Assembly (NCBI GenBank): GCA_963747835.1
Contig: CAVVGO010000006.1
Location: 930,001 to 994,000, forward strand
DNA length: 64,000 nucleotides
Source of the DNA: JAJPKK01 sp963747835
Lineage (GTDB): Bacteria > Pseudomonadota > Alphaproteobacteria > Rhizobiales > Xanthobacteraceae
Direction of reading: 5' to 3'
The position numbers and the translations under genes were made by a program. This document shows, piece by piece, positions 18,719 through 29,622 of the stretch (positions are counted from its first letter, which is position 1; the number at the start of each line of letters is the position of its first letter). The notes beneath the pieces were generated by a model that saw only the letters and a program-made list of their open reading frames with translations, had not been told where the DNA came from and searched no databases.

Positions 18719-19197
18719 CTACCTGTCGGTCAGCCGTGCGTTGGTGCGGCGGCCCATATCGCGGCAGTCGTCGTCGGTCTTGAGGCCGGCGGCATGGATG
18801 CCGTGGACGGCAAGTTCCTCGTCGCGATCCTCGGTATCGCCGGTGACGCCGACGGCGCCGATCACCTCGCCGTCGGCGTCGCGGATCGGCAGGCCGCCGC
18901 CTTCGGGAAAAATCTGGTCGCCGCTCGCGGCGATCAGGTAGCGCATGAAGGCGGGCTTCTCCTCGTTGCGAATGCGCACGAGCTTGGAGGAGCGGCCGAG
19001 CGCCAGCGCCGCATAGGCTTTGCCGAACGCCATCTCGAACCGGATCATCGAGGCGCCGTCCTCTTTCTGGAACGCCTTCACCTTGCAGCCCGGCTCGACC
19101 ACGACCACTGCCAGCGGCCGGCAGCCGAATTCGGCGCCGCGCGCCAAGATCGCCTCGATGATGCGGTTGGCGTGCGCCAAGGTGAGGCGAGCGCCAT
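18719..19197 (-). CDS. GlcG/HbpS-type (DUF336) heme-binding-like protein
   Basis: The sequence reads LTLAHANRIIEAILARGAEF, then PLAVVVVEPGCKVKAFQKED, FGKAYAALALGRSSKLV and IFPEGGGLPIRDADGEVIGA ending GLKTDDDCRDMGRR, a complete GlcG/DUF336 domain of about 159 residues. An ATG at 19197 lies 1 base after a possible pheA stop at 19201-19203, and a single missing base after the ATG would put it in frame. As written, the frame is continuous with pheA. Function in this family is uncertain; some members bind heme or sit beside glycolate genes. Confidence 0.75.
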
Positions 19198-19200
19198 GGT

Positions 19201-20077
19201 TCAGGCTTGCCTGCCCAATGGTGGCGCGGAACGGATGGGCCGGATAGACGCCGAGGATTTTCAGCGAATCCGGCTGGGAGAAGAACGCCAGTTCCTCCAG
19301 CGCGAGCTTGAGGCCGCGATCGTCAGGATGGCCCTCGACGTCGGAATAGAACTGGGTCGCCGAGAAAGTGCCCTCCAGCATGTAGCTTTCGAGCTTGGTC
19401 ATGTTGACGCCGTTGGTGGCAAAGCCGCCGAGCGCCTTGTAGAGCGCCGCCGGAATGTTGCGCACTTGGAACACGAAGGTGGTGATGACCAGCCCGTTGC
19501 CGCGCGTGGCGCGCTGCCGCCTCGCGCGATAAGCACGATGAAGCGCGTGGTCGAGTGCGACTCGTCCTCGATATTCTTCGGCCAGGATGTCGAGCCCGTA
19601 GATTTCTGCGGCAAGCCTCGACGCGATCGCGGCGACAACTGCGGTCGCCGCGTTCGGCGACTTCGCGCGCGGCACCGGCGGTATCGGCCGCGACAACGCT
19701 TTGACACCGAGCTTGCGGATGTAATTGCGGCATTGGCCGAGCGCCATGATGTGGCTCTCGACCGATTTGATCTCGTCGAGGCGACGCGCCCTTGAGCGCC
19801 ATCAATTGGTTGCGGATCGGCAGAAACCACTCGGCGATGATATGAAGCCCCGCGACTCGGCATCAGATGATGGATGTCGGCAACCCTTCCGGCGACCGAA
19901 TTCTCGATCGGGATCATGCCGAGATCGACCTCGCCGCTCGCCACCGCATTGAGGGCGTCCTCGAACGTCGGGCACGGCACCGGTATCGCCGTCCGGATAG
20001 GCTTCCCGGCAGGCGATGTGAGAGTTCGCGCCGAGCTCGCCTTGAAAGGCGATCCGGGGTGGTTTGGTGCTGTTCAT
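19201..20077 (-). CDS. pheA: Prephenate dehydratase, frameshifted
   Basis: Starts MNSTKPPRIAFQGELGANSH. The catalytic domain reads PTFEDALNAVASGEVDLGMI, PIENSVAGRV and the TTRF(IVL) catalytic motif; the ACT domain reads FVFQVRNIPAALYKALGGFA, TKLESYM and ILGVYPAHPFRA. These stretches are spread over three frames, with several single-base indels between 19577 and 19985. It makes phenylpyruvate for phenylalanine synthesis and is feedback-regulated through the ACT domain. It lies next to kdsB and the membrane cytochrome, an order known from Bradyrhizobium-type genomes. Confidence 0.88.
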
Positions 20078-20122
20078 GATTGTCCCGTGCTGGCGCTCCC
20101 TACGCGGTGTGCGGCTGTCAAG

Positions 20123-20861
20123 TCAACGGCGGCCCAGCAGGTTGCGCGCCATTTCAAGGTCGGCTGGCGTGTCGACCCCGAGCGGCACCGAATCGCACGA
20201 TGGCGACATCAACGCGCATGCCGGCTTCCAGCGCGCGCAGTTGCTCGAGCTTCTCGCGCCGCTCCAGCGGCGACGGCGGCAAGCTGACGAACCGCTCCAG
20301 CGCGGCCCGGCGATACGCATAGAGGCCGATGTGGTGGTAGAGCGGGCCCGTCGCCCGCCGGAGCGGTGGCGCGCGTAAATAGAGCGCCCGCAGCCGACGC
20401 TCGCCGGCCGGCGTGCCGACCACCTTGACCACGTTTGGATTGGTGCGTTCCTCGGCGTTCCGGATTTCGGCCGCGATGGTGGCGATGTCGACCGCCGGAT
20501 CGGCAAGCGGGGCAAGCGCGGCGCGGATATCGGCGGGATCGAGCGTCGGCAGGTCGCCCTGCACATTGACGATGATGCCGGCGCCGGCGCCCGGGGCGAT
20601 CCGCCCCAGCGCCTCGAAAATGCGGTCGGAACCGGATGCGTGATCGGCGCGCGTCATCACGGCGCGGCCGCCCGCCTTTTCCACTGCCGCCGCGATCTCG
20701 GGCGAATCGGTCGCAACGAACACCGGGCCCACGCCCGCCGCCGCGGCGCGGTCCAGCACATGGGCGATCATCGGCCGTCCGGCTATGTCGGCGAGCGGCT
20801 TGCCCGGAAGCCGCGAGGCTGCCATCCGGGCCGGGATCAGGATAATGATGTCTGCCGCCAT
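20123..20861 (-). CDS. kdsB: 3-deoxy-manno-octulosonate cytidylyltransferase, frameshifted
   Basis: Starts MAADIIILIPARMAASRLPG then KPLADIAGRPMIAHVLDRA, followed by FVATDSPEIAAAVEKAGG, NVQGDLPTLDPADIRAAL and YHHIGLYAYRRAALERF, which are diagnostic for KdsB. A missing C near 20380 and an extra G near 20348 shift a short stretch, and an extra G near 20197 hides the true ending SVPLGVDTPADLEMARNLLG. With these fixed the length is 245 residues. It activates Kdo as CMP-Kdo for lipopolysaccharide. Confidence 0.92.
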
Positions 20862-21056
20862 GGATTCAGTGCTTCCGGGCGAGCCCTTGTGACGGGCTGG
20901 CGATGACCGGGTCTCGGTCTTTGGTATCATGGCAAATTCATCTGCGGGTTCGCTTATACGGGTTGCCACTGGCGCGGCAAACCGGCTATCTGTCCCGATC
21001 TTCGAGGCTTGGCCGCCTCGCGCCCCCAATGTGATTATTGATGGGACCCTTCGGCG
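20862..21056. promoter_or_regulatory. Divergent kdsB / cytochrome c promoter region
   Basis: 195 bases between divergent starts. It must carry the promoters of the kdsB-pheA run and of the cytochrome gene. No further gene or hairpin is supported. Confidence 0.35.
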
Positions 21057-21606
21057 ATGGACTCCTACGAATTCAATAAGATCGCTGGTGCGCTGCTCGC
21101 CACCTGCCTGTTCCTGCTGGCGCTCAACATCACGGCGGAGGCGATCTTCTCGGCCCCCGAGCCGGCGAAGCCGGGCTACGAAATCGAGGTGAAGCAAGCC
21201 GCACCTGCCGGCGCCCCCGCCCAGGCAGCGCCGCCCGAGGAACCGATCGAGAAGCTGCTCGCCAGCGCGGACGTCAAGCGCGGCGAGACCACTGCGAAGC
21301 AATGCGGGGCATGTCACACCTTCACGAAGGGCGGAGCGAACGGAATCGGACCGAACCTTTACGGTATCGTGGACCGCCCGCGCGCCTCCGAGCCGGGGTT
21401 CGCCTATTCTGATCCCATGAAGGCGAAAGGCGGTGATTGGAGCATTGACGAGCTGAATAAATTCCTGACCAAGTCCGCGCGGCTATATTCCGGGAACCAA
21501 AATGACGTTCGCCGGCCTCCCCCGCGGTAACCAGCGCGCCGACGTGATCGATTATCTCAATACGCTGGCGGACAATCCCAAGCCGTTGCCGGTTGCCAAG
21601 CAATAG
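21057..21606 (+). CDS. Membrane-anchored c-type cytochrome (CycM-like), one frameshift
   Basis: Corrected length is 182 residues. The N-terminal hydrophobic anchor GALLATCLFLLALNITAEAI stays uncleaved in CycM relatives. A linker rich in Pro/Ala follows, then the heme site CGACH at the 80s, GPNLYGIVDRP, and after the shift PGTKMTFAGLPRGNQRADVI with the distal Met ligand, ending LPVAKQ. One extra T at about 21487 truncates the frame otherwise. CycM passes electrons from the bc1 complex to the aa3 oxidase in rhizobia; that role is inferred by similarity and by the kdsB-pheA neighbourhood. Confidence 0.87.
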
Positions 21607-21806
21607 GGCGCCGCCGCCACGCCCCGTCTGACGGGCCAATGCTTGCCCGGCAGGCCGGACAGGATTGCACGGGAAATTGAATGCCTGCGGCATGTGGACC
21701 GCTTGCGGCATGGTGGCGCCGTAATCGAAATGCACAATAATAGTCCTGACCTGCCCGCGGCCGCCCGCTAAAATAGGGCGAATTCGCTCGATCAAGGGAG
21801 AGCCGG

Positions 21807-23684
21807 TTGAACTCTCATCGCCCTGCGGCGCGCTTCTGCGGCCGCCGTCGTCTTCACCACCGCGTTCCTTTTCAACACCCTGGCCCCGGCACAGGATGAA
21901 AACTGGCGGCACGGCCTGTCGCTGTTTGGCCAACTGAAATATCCGTCTGGCTTCAAGCAGTTCGATTACGTGGAGCCGGACGCCCCCAAGGGCGGGACGG
22001 TGCGCCTGAGCGGGTTTGGCACGTTTGACAATTTCAACCTCGTGATTGCCGGCCTCAAAGGAAGCCAGGCGATGGGGGTCAACCTGCTCTACGACACCCT
22101 GATGGCCTCCTCGCTCGACGAGGTTTCGACCAGTTACGGCCAGACTGGCCGAGAGCGTGCGTCACCCCGACGATTTTTCTTCCGTCACCTATCGGCTGCG
22201 CCCGAACGCCAAATGGAACGACGGCAAGCCGATGACGGCCGAGGATGTGATCTTCTCCTTCGACGCATTCAAGACCAATAATCCGACCTACTCGACCTAT
22301 TACCAGCATGTGAAGTCGGTCGAAAAAACCGGCGACCACGAAGTGACCTTCACGTTCGACGCGCCCGGAAACCGCGAATTGCCGATGATCGTCGGCGAAC
22401 TCTTCGTCTTGCCGAAGCACTGGTACGACGGCGTCGACAAGTCGGGCAACAAGCGCAATATCGCCAACACGTCGCTCGAAGCGCCGCTGGGCAGCGGTCC
22501 CTACCGGATCAAGGAGTTCGTGCCGGGTCGCTCGATCGTCTATGAGCGGGTGCCGGACTATTGGGGCAAGGACCTGCCGGTGAGTATCGGCACCAACAAT
22601 TTCGACGAAGTGCGCTACGAATATTATCGCGACACGCTGGTGGCGCTCGAGGCCTTCAAGGCGGACCGAATCGATTACCGCTCCGAGAACAGCGCCAAGG
22701 ATTGGGCGACGGCCTATGATTTTCCGGCCGTCCTCGACAAACGTGTCCTCAAGGAAGAATTCCCGATCCGCATCTCCGGGGTGATGCAAGCTTTCGTGAT
22801 GAACACGAGGCGCGCCAAGTTCGCCGATCCGCGGGTGCGCCGGGCTTTCAACTACGCGCTCGATTTCGAGGAGATGAACAAGCAGTTCTTCTTCGGCCAG
22901 TACACCCGCATCGCCAGCTATTTCGAGGGCACCGAACTCGCCTCCTCGGGACTGCCGTCGGGCGCTGAGCTTGAAATTCTGGAAACGGTACGGAACGAGG
23001 TTCCGCCGGAGGTCTTCACCACGGAATACAAGAATCCGGTCAATGGAAATCCGGAAGCAGTGCGGGCGAACCTGCGCGAGGCGACCCGGCTGTTGCGGGA
23101 GGCCGGCTGGGAGATCCGTAATCAGAAGCTTGTGAACGCCAAGACCGGCGAGCCGATGACGGTGGAACTCCTCAACGTCGCCGCCAACGCCAACTTCGAA
23201 CGCCTGCTCCTGTTCTACAAGCCGGCGCTGGAACGGCTCGGCATCGCCGTCAACAGTGCGCAACGTCGACGAGGCCCAATACGAGAACCGAGAGCGGAAC
23301 TGGGATTTCGATGTCGTGGTCGGCTCGTGGCGCAAGTCGCTGTCGCCCGGCAACGAGCAGCGCGAATACTGGGGTTCGAAGTCCGCCGATACCGTCGGCT
23401 CGCGCAATCTGATCGGCATCAAGAATCCCGCCATCGACAAGCTCATCGATCGCGTCGTGTTCGCCAAGAACCGAGAGGAACTGGTCGCCGCCACCCACGC
23501 GCTCGATCGCGTGCTGCTGTGGAACAACTACGTGGTCCCGCAATGGACCTACGGGTTCGTCCGCACAGCGCGCTGGGACCGTTTCACGCATCCGGACAAG
23601 CTGCCCGAATATGGCCTCGGAGGGTTTCCGACAGTGTGGTGGTGGGACCCCGCCAAGGCCGCCAAGGCCGGAGGGCGGCAGTGA
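21807..23684 (+). CDS. Periplasmic peptide-binding protein, YejA-like copy 1, three frameshifts
   Basis: Corrected length is 624 residues with a TTG start at 21807 behind AGGGAGAG. A signal peptide (RRASAAAVVFTTAFLFNTLA) precedes HGLSLFGQLKYPSGFKQFDY, then VEPDAPKGGTVRLSGFGTFD and YRLRPNAKWNDGKPMTAEDV, the SBP_bac_5 signature. Extra bases near 21812, 22145 and 23256 break it. It delivers oligopeptides or microcin-like peptides to the YejBEF permease encoded downstream. Its stop overlaps the GTG start of copy 2. Confidence 0.87.
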
Positions 23685-25567
23685 GCCCTGACACCCGCCG
23701 CGGCGGACGCCTGTCTCGCCGGCGGGTGCTTGCGCTGTCCGCGGGCGCCGCCGCCGCGGGTGTTCTTGCTCGCAGCGGCGCTGCGGTCGCCGCCGACGAA
23801 GTCGAGACCCACGGCATCTCGGCGTTCGGCGACCTCAAATATCCGGCCGACTTCCGGCACTTCGATTATGTCGAGCCGAACGCGCCCAAAGGCGGCGCGT
23901 TTTCCCAGATCGGATCGACCCGGCTGTTCAATCAGAACTTCCTCACCTTCAATTCGCTCAACAGTTACATCCTCAAGGGTGACGCCGCCCAGGGCATGGA
24001 GTTGACCTTCGCGAGCCTCATGAGCTGGGCGGAAGACGAGCCGGACGCGATGTATGGGCTCGCGGCCCACAAGGTGCGCATTTCGGCGGATGGCCTTGTC
24101 TATCGATTCCTGATCCGGCCCGAGGCGCGTTTCCATGACGGCACCAAGCTTACCGCCAAGGACGCGGCGTTTTCGCTCAACCTGCTCAAGCAGCAAGGCC
24201 ATCCCCTTATCACGCAGCAGATGCGCGACGTGGTGGGTGCGGAGGCGGCCGACGACGAGATCCTCACGGTGCGCTTTGCCGAGAGACGCGCCCGCGACGT
24301 GCCGCTGTTCATCGCCGGCCTGCCGATCTTCTCGCGCGAGTATTACGGGACGCACGCATTCGATCAGACGACGCTCGATGCCCCGCTGGGCTCGGGCGGC
24401 TATCGGGTCGGCCGCTTCGAAGCCGGGCGCTACATCGAATATCAACGCGTTGCCGACTGGTGGGGCGCGAAATTGCCGGTGAGTGTCGGCCAGCAGAATT
24501 TCGATGCGTTGCGCTACGAGTATTATCGCGACCGCGATGTCGGCTTCGAAGGCTTCACGGCAAAAAGCTATCTGTTTCGCGAGGAATTCACCTCCCGCAC
24601 CTGGGCGACGCGCTATGATTTCCCCGCGATCCGCGACGGCCGCGTCAAGCGCGGCGAAATTCCCGACGATACACCTTCGGGTGGCCAGGGCTGGTTCTTC
24701 AATACGCGGCGCGCCAAATTCGCCAATCCGCGGCTGCGCGAAGCCATGAACTATGCGTTCGATTTCGAATGGACCAACAAGACCATCATGTACGGAGCTT
24801 ATCTGCGCACCCATTCGGTGTTCCAGAATTCCGACATGATGGCGGTCGGACCGCCAAGCCCCGAAGAACTCGCGCTGCTGGAGCCGTGGCGCGGCAAGGT
24901 GCCGGATGGCGTGTTCGGCGAGCCTTTTGTGCCGCCGGTGTCGGACGGCTCGGGGCAGGACCGTGCGTTGCTGCGAAAGGCCTCGCAGATGCTCCAGGAC
25001 GCCGGTTTTCCGATCAAGGGCGGCAAGCGCATCGGGGCCGACGGCGAGCCGATCACGTTCGAATTCCTGATCGACGAGCCCTCGTTCCAGCCGCACCATA
25101 TGCCGCTGATCAAGAATCTCAGAACGCTCGGCATCGACGCCACCGTGCGGATGGTCGATCCGGTGCAGTACAATTCTCGCGTCAACGACTTCGACTTCGA
25201 CGTTACCATCACCCGCATGGGCTTCTCGACCACGCCAGGTGATGCGTTGCGCACCTATTTTTCGTCCCAGGCCGCCGCCACCAAGGGATCGCAAAATCTC
25301 GCCGGCATCGCCAATCCAGCCATCGACGCCCTCATTGACCGGGTCATCGACGCCAACAGCCGGCCCGAACTGGTGATCGCGGCGCGCGCGCTCGATCGCG
25401 TGCTGCGGGCCGGACAGTACTGGATTCCCCACTGGTACAAGGCCTCGCACCGGATCGCGTACTGGGATGTGTTCGGCCGCCACGGCGCCACACCGCGCTA
25501 CGCCCGCGGCATTCCGGAGACCTGGTGGCACGACCCCGAGAAATCCGCCAAGATTGAAAAGGGCTAG
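23681..25567 (+). CDS. Periplasmic peptide-binding protein, YejA-like copy 2, Tat-type signal
   Basis: 628 residues from a GTG at 23681 that overlaps the copy-1 stop (GTGA). The N-terminus has twin arginines and a hydrophobic core (SRRRVLALSAGAAAAGVLAR) ending near AVAA, suggesting Tat export, unlike copy 1. The body matches copy 1: FGDLKYPADFRHFDYVEPNA, PKGGAFSQIG, LDAPLGSGGYRVGRFEAGRY. No frameshift. Two tandem binding proteins feeding one permease probably differ in ligand. Confidence 0.9.
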   Translation: MSPDTRRGGRLSRRRVLALSAGAAAAGVLARSGAAVAADEVETHGISAFGDLKYPADFRHFDYVEPNAPKGGAFSQIGSTRLFNQNFLTFNSLNSYILKGDAAQGMELTFASLMSWAEDEPDAMYGLAAHKVRISADGLVYRFLIRPEARFHDGTKLTAKDAAFSLNLLKQQGHPLITQQMRDVVGAEAADDEILTVRFAERRARDVPLFIAGLPIFSREYYGTHAFDQTTLDAPLGSGGYRVGRFEAGRYIEYQRVADWWGAKLPVSVGQQNFDALRYEYYRDRDVGFEGFTAKSYLFREEFTSRTWATRYDFPAIRDGRVKRGEIPDDTPSGGQGWFFNTRRAKFANPRLREAMNYAFDFEWTNKTIMYGAYLRTHSVFQNSDMMAVGPPSPEELALLEPWRGKVPDGVFGEPFVPPVSDGSGQDRALLRKASQMLQDAGFPIKGGKRIGADGEPITFEFLIDEPSFQPHHMPLIKNLRTLGIDATVRMVDPVQYNSRVNDFDFDVTITRMGFSTTPGDALRTYFSSQAAATKGSQNLAGIANPAIDALIDRVIDANSRPELVIAARALDRVLRAGQYWIPHWYKASHRIAYWDVFGRHGATPRYARGIPETWWHDPEKSAKIEKG

Positions 25568-25644
25568 CGCCTGTCCGTGGCCTAGCCGCGAGATGACATC
25601 GCCGCAACGCCTGTAATCATGCAAAGGAAGTCGTTCGACGCCTC

Positions 25645-26763
25645 ATGACAGCTTACATCGCCCGCCGCATCCTACTGATGATCCCGACGCTATTTGGGAT
25701 CATGCTGGTGTCGTTCGCGGTCGTGCAGTTCGCCCCGGGCGGGCCGATCGAGCGCATCATCGCCCAACTCTCCGGCTCCGATACCGGGGCGACCTCGCGC
25801 ATCTCGGGTTCGGCGGGCGGCGATTTCGGCTCGCGCGGACGGGTCCAAGGCGCCTCCCAGATGGATGCGGCCACATCGAAATATCGCGGCGCCCAGGGTC
25901 TTGATCCGGAATTCATCAAGCGCCTGGAGAAACAATACGGCTTCGACAAGCCGGCCTATGAGCGCTTCTTCCTCATGATCTGGAATTACGCGCGGTTCGA
26001 TTTCGGGCGCAGCTATTTCCGCGACATCGACTGTGCTCGAACTCATCAAGGAAAAATTGCCGGTTTCGATTTCGCTCGGCATCTGGATGATGCTCGCCAC
26101 CTATCTGATCTCGATACCGCTCGGCATCAGGAAGGCGATCAAGGACGGCACGCACGTTCGATGTCTGGACCTCCGCCGTCATCATCTTCGGCAACGCTAT
26201 CCCGGGATTTCTGTTCGCAATTCTGCTGATCGTGCTGTTTGCCGGCGGATCGTTCTTCGACTGGTTTCCGTTGCGCGGGCTCACCTCGGACAATTGGGCG
26301 ATGCTGCCGTGGTGGCGCAAGATCGTCGATTATTTCTGGCACCTGACGCTGCCGCTGATTTCGCTCGGAGTTGGCGCGTTCGCGACGCTGACGATCTTCA
26401 CGAAGAACTGCTTTCTCGACGAAATCCGCAAGCAATACGTACTGACCGCGCGCGCCAAGGGCTGCACCGATCGCCAAGTGCTGTACGGCCACGTGTTCCG
26501 CAACGCCATGCTGCTGATCATCGCGGGCTTTCCCGGCACTTTCGTTCACGCCTTCTTTGCGGGATCGGTGCTGATCGAGACGATCTTTTCGCTCGACGGC
26601 CTCGGCCTGCTCGGTTTCGAGAGCGTGCTCAACCGCGATTACCCGGTGGTGTTCGCGACACTCTACATTTTCTCCCTGGTCGGCCTGGTGCTCAATCTCG
26701 TCGTCCGATCTCACCTATACCTGGACCGATCCGCGGATCGATTTTGAAACCCGGGAGGTGTGA
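25645..26763 (+). CDS. yejB: ABC transporter permease YejB-like, three frameshifts
   Basis: Corrected length is 371 residues. It reads MTAYIARRILLMIPTLFGIM then LVSFAVVQFAPGGPIERIIA, typical of DppB/YejB permeases, then SVSIWLGIW-like SISLGIWMMLATYLISIPLG, and the EAA-loop region ARAKGCTDRQVLYGHVFRNA. Extra bases near 26033, 26155 and 26701 split it; after correction it ends TDPRIDFETREV at the TGA at 26761. Inner membrane component of the peptide importer. Confidence 0.9.
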
Positions 26764-26764
26764 G

Positions 26765-27977
26765 ATGGACGACCGCACTTCCGGCCCGACCCGAAGAACT
26801 GTCCGCACTCCCGAACGGACGTCGTAGAGATAACGATCCGAGTCGCGCCGCCGGGACGATGCCGGTGGTGCGCTCGCGCTACACGCTGTCGCCGATCAAC
26901 CGCCGGCGCTGGGATAACTTCAAGGCGAACCGGCGCGGCTACTGGTCGCTGTGGATATTCCTGGTGTTGTTCGTGTGCTCGCTGTTCTCCGAATTGATCG
27001 CCAACGACAAGCCGTTTTACGTCAGCTACGAAGGCCATTCTTATTTCCCGGCGCTGATCGACTATCCGGAAACCGCCTTCGGCGGCGATTTCGAGACCGC
27101 CGCCGACTACCGTGATCCCTTCCTGCAGAAGCTGATCACCGAAAAAGGCGGCTACATGATATGGCCGCCGATCCGGTTCTCCTACAACACCCATAATCTC
27201 GACCTGCCGACGCCCGCACCGTCGAAGCCGACTTGGCTGCTCACCGAAAATGACTGCAAGGAAGTGGTGGAGAAGAAGCACCTCTCGAGTTGCCGCGACC
27301 TCGAATACAATTGGCTCGGTACCGACGACCAGGGCCGCGATCTCGTCGCCCGCATGCTCTACGGCTTCCGCGTTTCCGTACTGTTCGGCCTGGTGCTGAC
27401 CATCGTGTCGTCCGTGGTCGGGGTGGCGGCCGGCGCCGTGCAGGGCTACTTCGGCGGCTGGACCGATCTCCTGTTCCAGCGGTTCATCGAGATCTGGACG
27501 TCGATCAACGAGCTCTACCTCCTCCTCATCATATCGTCGATGTTCACGCCGGGCTTCTTTATCCTGATCGGCATCCTGTTGCTATTCTCCTGGGTTTCAC
27601 TGGTCGGCCTCGTGCGCGCCGAGTTCCTGCGCGGCCGCAATTTCGAGTACATCCAGGCGGCGCGCGCACTCGGGGTTTCCAACATGGTGATCATGTTCCG
27701 CCATCTGCTGCCGAACGCCATGGTGGCGACCATGACGTTCCTGCCGTTCATCCTGTCGGGATCGGTGATGACGCTGACGGCGCTCGACTTCCTGGGCTTC
27801 GGCCTGCCTCCGGGGTCGGCGTCGCTCGGCGAAATGCTGCAGCAGGGCAAGGCGAACCTGCAGGCGCCATGGCTGGGACTCACGGGCTTTTTCACCGTCG
27901 CCGTTATGCTGTCGGTGCTGATCTTCATCGGCGAGGCAGTGCGCGATGCTTTCGACCCGCGCAAGACGTTCAGGTAG
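26765..27977 (+). CDS. yejE: ABC transporter permease YejE-like, probable single frameshift near the start
   Basis: An ATG at 26765 with GGGAGG 6 bases upstream begins MDDRTSGP and would join the main frame after removal of one base near 26792, giving 403 residues. The body reads SPINRRRWDNFKANRRGYWS, LWIFLVLFVCSLFSELIAND, YNWLGTDDQGRDLVARMLYG and LPFILSGSVMTLTALDFLGF, the YejE/DppC permease fold with the EAA loop QAARALGVSNMVIMFRHLLP. A large periplasmic insertion between the first two helices is usual for YejE. The yejF start follows by 5 bases. Confidence 0.92.
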
Positions 27978-27982
27978 ACATC

Positions 27983-29622
27983 ATGTCGTCGTCCGGAGCT
28001 CCTCTCCTCTCGGTCCGTGACCTGTCGGTCGTATTCGGCCACGGCGCCGGCAAAGTGCTCGCGGTCGATGGTGTCTCGTTTGACATCCGCAAAGGCGAGA
28101 CGTTGGCGCTGGTCGGCGAATTCAGGGTCCGGCAAGTCGGCGACCGCTCTCTCCGTCATGCGGCTTCTCCCCTATCCTTCCGCATGGCACCCCGGCGGCG
28201 TGGTCGAGTTCAAGGGACGCGACCTGATGAAATTGGCCGAAAGCGAAATCCGGCAGGTACGCGGCAAGGACATCACCATCGTGTTCCAGGAACCGATGAC
28301 GTCGCTCAATCCGCTCCACACCATCGGTAAGCAGATCGGCGAAATCTTGTTCCTGCACGGCGGACTGACCGGTCGCGCGGCGCGCGCCCGCATCGTCGAA
28401 CTGCTTAGCCAGGTCGGGATCCGGGATCCGGAGAGCCGCTTGCAGAGTTTCCCGCACCAACTCTCCGGCGGCCAGCGGCAACGGGTCATGATCGCGATGG
28501 CGCTGGCCAACGAGCCGGACCTCTTGATCGCCGACGAACCGACCACCGCGCTCGACGTCACCGTGCAGGCGCAGATCCTCAAGCTCCTCAAGGAGCTCCA
28601 GGCCCGGCTCGGCATGGCGATCTTGTTCATCACCCACGATCTCGGCATCGTGCGCAAAGTCGCGGACCGGGTCTGCGTGATGAAGCACGGCAAGATCGTC
28701 GAGCACGGCGCGGTCGAGCAGGTCTTCGCCTCGCCGCAGCACCCCTATACGCGGGAACTCATCGCCGCCGAGCCGAAGGTCAACCCGGCGCCGCTCAGCC
28801 CGCAGGGCGACATCATGATCCGCACCGACGACCTCAAGGTGTGGTTCCCGATCAAGAGGGGCTTTCTGCGCAAGGTGGTGGGGCACATCAAGGCGGTCGA
28901 CGGTGTGTCGATCGAGGTCCGGCGCGGAGAGACGTTGGGCGTCGTCGGCGAATTCGGGATCCGGCAAGACCACGCTCGGGCTTGCGATTCTGCGCCTCAT
29001 CTCGTCCAACGGGCCGATCGTGTTTCTCGGCCGCGAATTGCAGGGACTGAAATTCAAGCAGATGCGGCCGTTCCGCCGCGACATGCAGATCGTGTTCCAG
29101 GACCCCTACGGATCGCTGAGCCCGCGCATGTCGATTGCCGACATTATCGAGGAAGGCCTGCCGGTGCATCAGCCGCAGCTCAATCGCGCAGAGCGGGAGG
29201 AGCGGGCGGTGCGCGCCATGATCGAGGTCGGCCTCGATCCGCAGACGCGCTTTCGCTATCCGCATGAGTTTTCGGGTGGCCAACGCCAGCGTATCGCGGT
29301 CGCGCGCGCGGTGGTGCTGGAGCCGACCTTTGTGGTACTCGACGAGCCGACCAGCGCGCTCGACATGCTGATCCAGGCGCAGATTGTCGATCTGCTGCGC
29401 GATCTCCAGAAACGCAAGAACCTCACCTACATGTTCATATCCCATGACCTCAAGGTGGTGGCGGCGCTGGCCAGCAAGCTGATCGTGATGCGCAACGGCA
29501 AGGTTGTCGAGGAAGGCGCAGCGGCCGATATTTTTGCGAGCCCAAAGTCGCCTTACACCCGGGCGCTGTTTTCCGCCGCGTTCAATCTCGAAACCGCACC
29601 CGAAGACATCGTGGCGCAATGA
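27983..29622 (+). CDS. yejF: ABC transporter ATP-binding protein YejF-like (two fused ATPase domains), two frameshifts
   Basis: Corrected length is 545 residues with two ABC ATPase domains. Each has a signature (FPHQLSGGQRQRVMIAMALA and YPHEFSGGQRQRIAVARAVV) and a Walker B (LLIADEPTTALD, FVVLDEPTSALD). Both Walker A loops are interrupted: an extra T turns GGCGAATC into GGCGAATTC at 28119-28123 and again at 28949-28954, and removing either T restores VGESGSGKS/T. Energises the peptide importer. The stop overlaps the next start by 4 bases. Confidence 0.93.

Noticed and set aside
22157..25567. A 1136-codon frame read as one large binding protein
   Set aside because: It joins the shifted copy-1 body to copy 2 through an indel; two separate proteins with two signal peptides are evident.
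28110..28965. Programmed frameshifting in yejF
   Set aside because: The extra base falls in the Walker A loop itself and no slippery heptamer or stimulator is seen; the same kind of error occurs widely in the window.
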